The notes under the pieces are model-generated. The model saw only the letters and a list, made by a program, of their open reading frames with translations. It did no database searches and was not told the origin of the DNA. The position numbers and the translations under genes were made by a program. From Stipa capillata (lineage: Eukaryota; Streptophyta; Magnoliopsida; Poales; Poaceae), in NCBI GenBank assembly GCA_019208055.1, contig JAGXJF010002547.1, positions 744,001 to 808,000 on the forward strand: a stretch of DNA of 64,000 bases, in the 5' to 3' direction. How positions within the stretch are numbered: position 1 is the stretch's first letter; each line of letters starts with the position of its first letter. Positions 58,491-64,000 of the stretch are shown here, piece after piece.

Positions 58491-59151
58491 TCCCGGGAGC
58501 TATAACTTGGATGACTCAACTTTTTACCCCGTAACCCTACAGAAGAAGTATCTTTACTTACAGTCCTTCGGCTTCCATCATATTACAGCTTTACAATGGT
58601 ACTCAAATGCCTCTTACATGCTTCGCCAAGAGCTCGGGGGCTGGCACATACACGAGTCTACACCTCGTTTTCACCCCCCTGCGGCACACAAGCGTTCGAC
58701 AGCTCAGGGTACAGCACGAACACGAGTTCGCGACTTGTTCCGCCTCCTACAGTTTGGTCGCCGTATGACCGCCTCGTATCCACAAGCCTTGCCACAACGT
58801 CCAGGGGCCAGACTCCCCACGGGTTCCTCAACTCTAAGTTGTTCCCCCACCGACAGGCACACAGGCACCACGCCCAGTATTTACCCGGGGGCTTTGGTCG
58901 AGCACGAGTTCCACAACTCAACTCTTGTCCCCGGGTACGGCGGCGTCAGTGCCTTGCATCCATCCGAAGCTCGACGAGTAACCGACGTTTCTTAACTTGG
59001 GTCGCCGCTTCACAAATGCAACGGCGGACATCTACCTTGCATCTGCGCAGGGCTAGGCATGGCACAAGTTCCTCAATTCGTTTCGCCTCCCCGACTACGG
59101 CCACCTACCCCGAGGTCCGAGTACACACCTACTTACATATTGAATTTAGTC
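58491..59151 (+). other. Gypsy 3' untranslated region
   Basis: C-rich with many overlapping shadow frames and scattered GGGGGCT(G/T) motifs. No domain was recognised. It leads into the 67-bp array. Confidence 0.6.
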
Positions 59152-59534
59152 GAAGTTTTTTCGGACTGTTCATCCGAGTTCCTGCTAACTCACACAAACA
59201 GTCGAGGGCTACTACAGCGAAGTTTTTTCGGACTGTTCATCCGAGTTCCTGCTAACTCGCACAAACAGTCGAGGGCTACTATAGCAAAGTTTTTTTAGGC
59301 TGTTCATCCGAGTTCCTGCTAACTCACACAAACAGTCGAGGGCCACTACAGCGAAGTTTTTTCAGACGGTTCATCCGAGTTCCTGCTAACTCGTACAAGC
59401 AGTCGAGGGCCACTACAGCGAAGTTTTTTCAGACTGTTCATCCGAGTTCCTGCTAACTCGCACAAACAGTTGATGGCTACTACAACGAAGTTTTCTCAAA
59501 CTGTTCATTTGAGTTTCTGCTAACTCGCACAAAC
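59152..59534 (+). repeat. 67-bp tandem array, left part
   Basis: Units start at 59152, 59219, 59286, 59353, 59420 and 59487, an exact 67-bp step. Each holds GTTCATCCGAGTTCCTGCTA and ACAGTCGAGGGC. The sixth is cut after 48 bp by element C. Confidence 0.97.
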
Positions 59535-62500
59535 TGTCACGGACCCGGGAATCACATATGACTAAGGGAACGAATGGTCGCCAAGGGCCGAAGGACCAGT
59601 CGACCTGGTGGCATGATACCTGCGCCGTACTCACCTAGGCGGAGTGATCCAACACCTGACCAACGCAAGCCGGCCAGAAGCGACTAAACTTCCCAGAACC
59701 ACATACGATTCCCTGACCCGGTGAAGATTCAGAGTCGTTCCCGAATTCTACCACGCAAAGCAAGATCGGAGGAGCCCGGCGATTCTACCCACACCCTAAC
59801 CTAGCTCGGAAGCTATTGGGTCGCTCGAAAGCCCGGTAGAACACACCCACACCCTGCCTGGTCGGCACAGCATCTCAGCCAGCGGGTCACTCAACCGATT
59901 CCTGCTCGGCTTAGTAAAAAGGGAAACGGCTTTAACTCTTCACGACATACTCATACACTTCATATCATTCACGCACTGTGTATGAGCAGCCCCAAATAAC
60001 AACTTGCATATCACAACAAAGCACTACATTACGGTAATACTACTAGCTGTCCATATGAGGACCCATTTAAGTTTACATCAGTCGGTAATAACCGAAATCA
60101 TATCCAAATAAGATACGATAACCACAGCGGAAGGAAATGTAAGTGAGTCCCACAGCGGCGCATCAACCGTTGATCAAAAGCCACAACAAATCCCATGGGT
60201 CGTAAGCCAACCAAGAAAACCGGAAGCTAGGCGGTATTGAAGTAATCCTCGACCACTGGCTCACCTGCAATGATCTAGGAATATCCTAGGTGAGTACGAA
60301 GGTACTCGCAAGACTTATTCGTGCTTGATTAGATGTCCTACGCATGCTAGTGGAGCAGAAATTAAACATGATGCAATCCGATACAGTAAGATATAAGCAG
60401 GAATCAAGGCGGAATTAACATTAATGGGAGAAGCAGCAACTTCAACTACCAGTTAAACATCATCCAAGCCAAAATCATAATCAACAGAGCATCCAGCAAG
60501 ACATTCAAGCGCGTTCGGGGCAGCCCACGCCCAACTACTTAAATCGACCCCCCTTGGACCGTCCCGGCAAATCCACCTGCCATGGGAAGTATCGAGTGCT
60601 CCTCACCCGGAGGTTGCAAAGCTCCAGTGACTGAGACTTGCCATCAGATAACCCATAGCGGTGAGTCCGGCAACGACCACGAGGGTTCTCAACTATTCAC
60701 ATATTCACTTCAATCAATCTCTCGGTCTGTCACCGGTGATACAACCACCATGGGAAGTACCGAGTGCTCTTCGCTTGGAGGTTGCAAGGCTCCAAGTGAC
60801 CGAGACTTGCCATCAAATAACCCATAGTGGTAATCCCGGTGACGTCCACGCGGTGATAAGGGAGTACACGAGGAAGTAACCTTCGGTTGGTGAGGCGGCA
60901 AAACTCTACTTACTCCGGGGGTCGCCTCAATCACTTCAATTACCACCAACCGTACTCCTCGGGCACACCCTCGGCTCTCACATCTCACCTTTAGCCATTT
61001 CAAGTTAATAGGGCAACAAGATTGATTTTCAGCCGTAGCTAGACACGATCTCACAACATAACCTAAACATGCTAGTATTATGCAATCCCGATCAACAATT
61101 CAAACAACCATTCCATAATCAAACATATATACGTAAACCATATAGATCACAGTATGAATATGCAACAAGCTCTGCTTGCCTTGGTCGTAGGATTCCTGAT
61201 CTTGCGTGAGGTCGTGAGCCTGGTGGTCTCCCTCTTTGAGTCCTGTTGTGAACGATTCGAAGTGCCGGAAAGAAACGGTAAAAGAAGACCATAAGACTCA
61301 GCATGTATGCATGATGAATGGACAATGCTAGAGGTAGGTGTCTAAGGTGGTGTGCGGGTGTGGATACTCTAGGGTGACTAACATACTCCGGGTTTTTAGG
61401 TTTAGCCGATCTCCTATTATCCTACCATGCATGCATGTCAGGTTATGGTGCAACAGGTGTTTAGGGTTAATGCCGCTAGTGGCGGGGTAGGGCAACAGTG
61501 TTAATTAGGTCGATATTTGTGGAAGTAAGCCGAGACAGGAGCTCGACGCAATTGGAATCGATTGAATTGACGTTACCATTGCCAAGTTAGGGTTTGGTGC
61601 CGATTTGCGATTAGGGGACTCATGAGCATTTTGTTAGGTGACACATAGAGAGCTTAAATCCTAGTCCTGCTATGTGCATGTTATGGGTCATACGAGGATG
61701 TTTTAGGGTTTCGTCGCGGGTCCCTCGTGCATGCGTGCCTACTTGGGTATCTTCGTATCAGGGCTAAGGGTGGTGGTGTTTAGTAGGTGATCACATCCCA
61801 AGGTTAATATTTCGAAGGTATTCAAGGACATGAATCTAATGCCACTGAAATCAGTGGAATCGGAGCCACGGTTGTCGCATTGGGGTTTATCGACGTACAC
61901 CACTTTAAACGGTATTCATTTCTTAGGTCCAAAATACTCTACAGTGCATGTGTTCAAATCAAAGTTTTCTTTCATCCAAGTTGTAGAGGTTTTCACAAGG
62001 TTTCCGAATATATAAAATTTATCAAAATCCGATGTACGGTTTGAAAGTTATGCGCATTTGAAATTTTACGAGTTTTTAAACTAAACCTAACCCTAATCTG
62101 GACGTGGACCTAATTGCTAACGCTACCCGAAGGCTACCCAACGCCTAATCCTAATTCCTACACGCACCCGAGCTAATCCACCCGCATAAACCCTACACTA
62201 AACCTCACCGGCTTACACGTGGGCCCTTCCCGGTGCTGACGGGGCTCGGGCACCCTATACAGAGCTGCCACGTGCCCATCTCTTCTCTACTCCCTCTCTC
62301 TCCTCTGCCTTTCTCTCTTTCTTTCTCTGGTCCGGCCACCACAGAGGAGCTCGACGGCGGTGCCTCGCCAGAAAGCTCACCGGAGACGACTCGGGGATAC
62401 CACGGTGCTGGGCTAGCTTAGCTGAGGGGAGGGGAGGAAAGGGGAGCTCACCCCGGGTTCGATGCGCTGGTGTGGGGCGACAGGGGAGCTTGGGAGGGAG

Positions 62501-63845
62501 CTGGCGGCGTCAAGGGGTGGCGGAGGACTTCGGAGAACACCGGCGAGGAGCTCGGATGACCGACCTGCAGAACAGAGAGGGGAGGAAGGTGAAGAAGGAG
62601 GGGGAGCTACTCGGGAGCAAGCCGGGGAGGACGGAGGCTCGCCAGGGAGCGAGGAATTCCTCGCCGGAGCTCGGGACCGGAGCTGGGGAAGACGGCGGAA
62701 GCGCGGGGAGGACGGGGGTAGATCTAGGGTTTAGCTGGGGAGGGGGAGCGAGGGTTCAGACCGAGGAAATGGGGGAGAAGCTGCGGTCCGGACGGCTATA
62801 AATGGGGCGGCGGCTGTCGGGAGGTGGCTTGTCGGAGCGGCGCACCGGCCACTGAGGCGAACGGGCGGCGGAGACGTGGAGAGCGCGTGCTGACACGCGG
62901 GCCTGGGTGACAGAGAGAGAAAGGGGAAGGCCGGCGGGATTAAGTGGGCCGGCCGAGGCAGCCCAAAGGGCCTCGGCCCCTTTTCTTTTTAAAATTTTCC
63001 TTTTTTTTCTTTTTCTTTAGCAATAGCGCTGATATTTGCGTTATTTTATGTACGAGTTTGGCTCCAAAAATTCTGAAATTTTTACAGAAACTTTAAAACA
63101 TTTTAAGAGACCTGCTGTAAGAGTTTGGAATGATTTGGGGGTGTTTTGAGCTAGGTTCTAGTTCATTTTCAGTATTTGACCTAATTTGCGTAGAAATGGC
63201 GATTAGGTCCTTTGGGTCCTTTTAAAATTTCCAAATCTCACCCCGATATTCAAAAGTGAGTTATGGGGCCTACTGTAAAATGTTCAAGTCTTTTGGAGTA
63301 GGGTTGACTCCATTTCAAGTCAAACTTCAAGTAGGGCTTCGAAGTAGGTCTGAAATACAACTGAGCCCTAAGCTCTTCCGAAACCTCTAATATCTAAGTG
63401 GGACTACGGTTTGCATAATCGAGGCTAAACAATATTGTGTTGCAACTTTTCATCCACAGGGACTTGACCTAGTCGACATATTACAATTTAGTCCTCCTTC
63501 TCCCAATTGCTTTCTAACCCTAAATTTAAGTGACGATGCAGGAGGGCTCGGAATAAGGAGTCCGGGAAGAAGAGAGGAAAGGTTCGGGTGAGGTGATTCA
63601 TCGACGGGGTCACTGATCACTCCACATGCTAATGTTAGAGTTGCTATCTGATACTTCAAATAAGTTGATTGGTGTTTGCAAGGTTATCCGCCGAGGATGG
63701 GATATGTACATATTCTATAAAGTATCATCGTACTTTATCTTAGTTTAAATAAGGTGTGTGTGTGTGTGGGTGTTTATGCATACAGATGATGACATGTATG
63801 CATGAATGCAGGGCGAAAACCTAGTCGTCGAATTTGGGTATTACA
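59535..63845 (+). mobile_element. Giant non-coding LTR-like element C
   Basis: 4311 bp, starting TGTCACGGACCCGGG and ending GAATTTGGGTATTACA, flanked by CAAAC on both sides (59530-59534 and 63846-63850). It splits a 67-bp repeat unit, which proves the insertion. No gag or pol is readable. It has the AGGTGAGTAC...GTACTCGCAAG motif at 60288-60312, a GCTTGCCTTGG block at about 61176, a GC-rich block (62330-62940) and a GCTATAAATGGGG TATA-like box at about 62795. Same superfamily as elements A and B but well diverged. Best read as a solo LTR or coding-free LTR element. Confidence 0.85.
60581..60880 (+). repeat. 168-bp tandem duplication in element C
   Basis: CATGGGAAGTA(T/C)CGAGTGCT and the sequence after it start at 60581 and again at 60749, with shared GAGACTTGCCATCA and AATAACCCATAG-type blocks. 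Confidence 0.85.
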
Positions 63846-64000
63846 CAAACAGTCAAGGGCTACTACAGCAAAAAAATTCAAACTGTTCATCCGAGTTCCT
63901 GCTAACTCGCACAAACAGTCGAGGGCTACTACGGCGAAGTTTTTTCAGACTGTTCATCCGAGTTCTTGCTAACTCGCACAAACAGTCGAGGGCTACTACA
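63846..64000 (+). repeat. 67-bp tandem array, right part
   Basis: Completes the unit cut at 59534, then further units start at 63870 and 63936 and the array runs off the window. Confidence 0.95.

Larger units (their letters stand above)
53702..64000 (+). mobile_element. Tat-type Ty3/gypsy retrotransposon, defective, runs off the window
   Basis: 5' LTR, PBS, gag, archaeal-type RNase H, integrase and a 3' untranslated region with tandem repeats are present; the 3' LTR would lie beyond 64000. The second (aRNH-like) RNase H and 3'-UTR repeat array are typical of the Tat/Ogre/Retand lineage. Protease, RT and its own RNase H are deleted between gag and aRNH. Element C (59535-63845) is inserted in the repeat array. 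Stops throughout make it non-autonomous. Confidence 0.85.

Noticed and set aside
58366..59255. Frames of about 210 codons after the gypsy integrase
   Set aside because: They are in the 3' untranslated region and its 67-bp repeats; no domain and overlapping phases.

Overview
The window looks like repeat-rich nuclear DNA of a grass (Poaceae). The evidence is a benzoxazinoid-type BX6-like 2-oxoglutarate dioxygenase, a plant ferritin with the usual intron pattern, FAR1-family remnants, Tnt1-like copia and Tat-type gypsy elements, Stowaway and Tourist MITEs, and Helitrons whose 5' ends match the grass consensus TCTMTAYTA. I cannot name the species. Almost every recognisable host gene is broken; the window is mostly nested transposons.

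Layout. 0-5 kb: a foldback element, a dead dioxygenase copy, a LINE tail, a MITE, then a nearly intact BX6-like dioxygenase with one 8-bp frameshift, preceded head-to-head by an inverted piece of another paralogue. 5.7-7.1 kb: a decayed FAR1-like gene. 8.3-10.5 kb: an unprocessed ferritin pseudogene with a Tourist-like MITE in an intron. 11.6-16.9 kb: a complete, young copia element on the minus strand (273-bp LTRs with 2 differences). 17.8-18.1 kb: a lysine-rich fragment, possibly NOP56-like. 19.7-29.0 kb: two very large non-coding LTR-like elements, one nested in the other in opposite orientation, each with its own 5-bp target duplication. 29-33.3 kb: a Helitron (5' end at 33293, minus strand) carrying exons of an inositol polyphosphate 5-phosphatase, an SPX-MFS transporter and a C-terminal processing protease. 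33.3-38.5 kb: two more sequences with the same Helitron 5' subterminal region, one with a second SPX-MFS piece. 40.1-41.0 kb: a solo LTR and a 94-bp tandem repeat. 41.0-42.9 kb: four minus-strand exons of an unrecognised gene that splice cleanly with no stops, the best candidate for an undescribed gene here. 43.0-48.3 kb: a Helitron 3' end followed by MINDY-deubiquitinase and FKBP gene pieces. 49-50.3 kb: a tRNA-derived SINE and a Stowaway MITE. 50.7-52.2 kb: the end of another giant LTR-like element. 52.2-53.6 kb: a MULE transposase relic. 53.7 kb to the end: a Tat-type gypsy element, with protease and reverse transcriptase deleted and a 67-bp 3'-UTR tandem array, which is split by a third complete giant LTR-like element (59535-63845).

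The biology is therefore mainly about transposons: serial nesting, capture of host exons by Helitrons, and a family of 4-5 kb coding-free elements that share termini and a conserved GTGAGTAC...GTACTCGC motif. All exon and family calls were made by reading translations by eye; no database search was possible.
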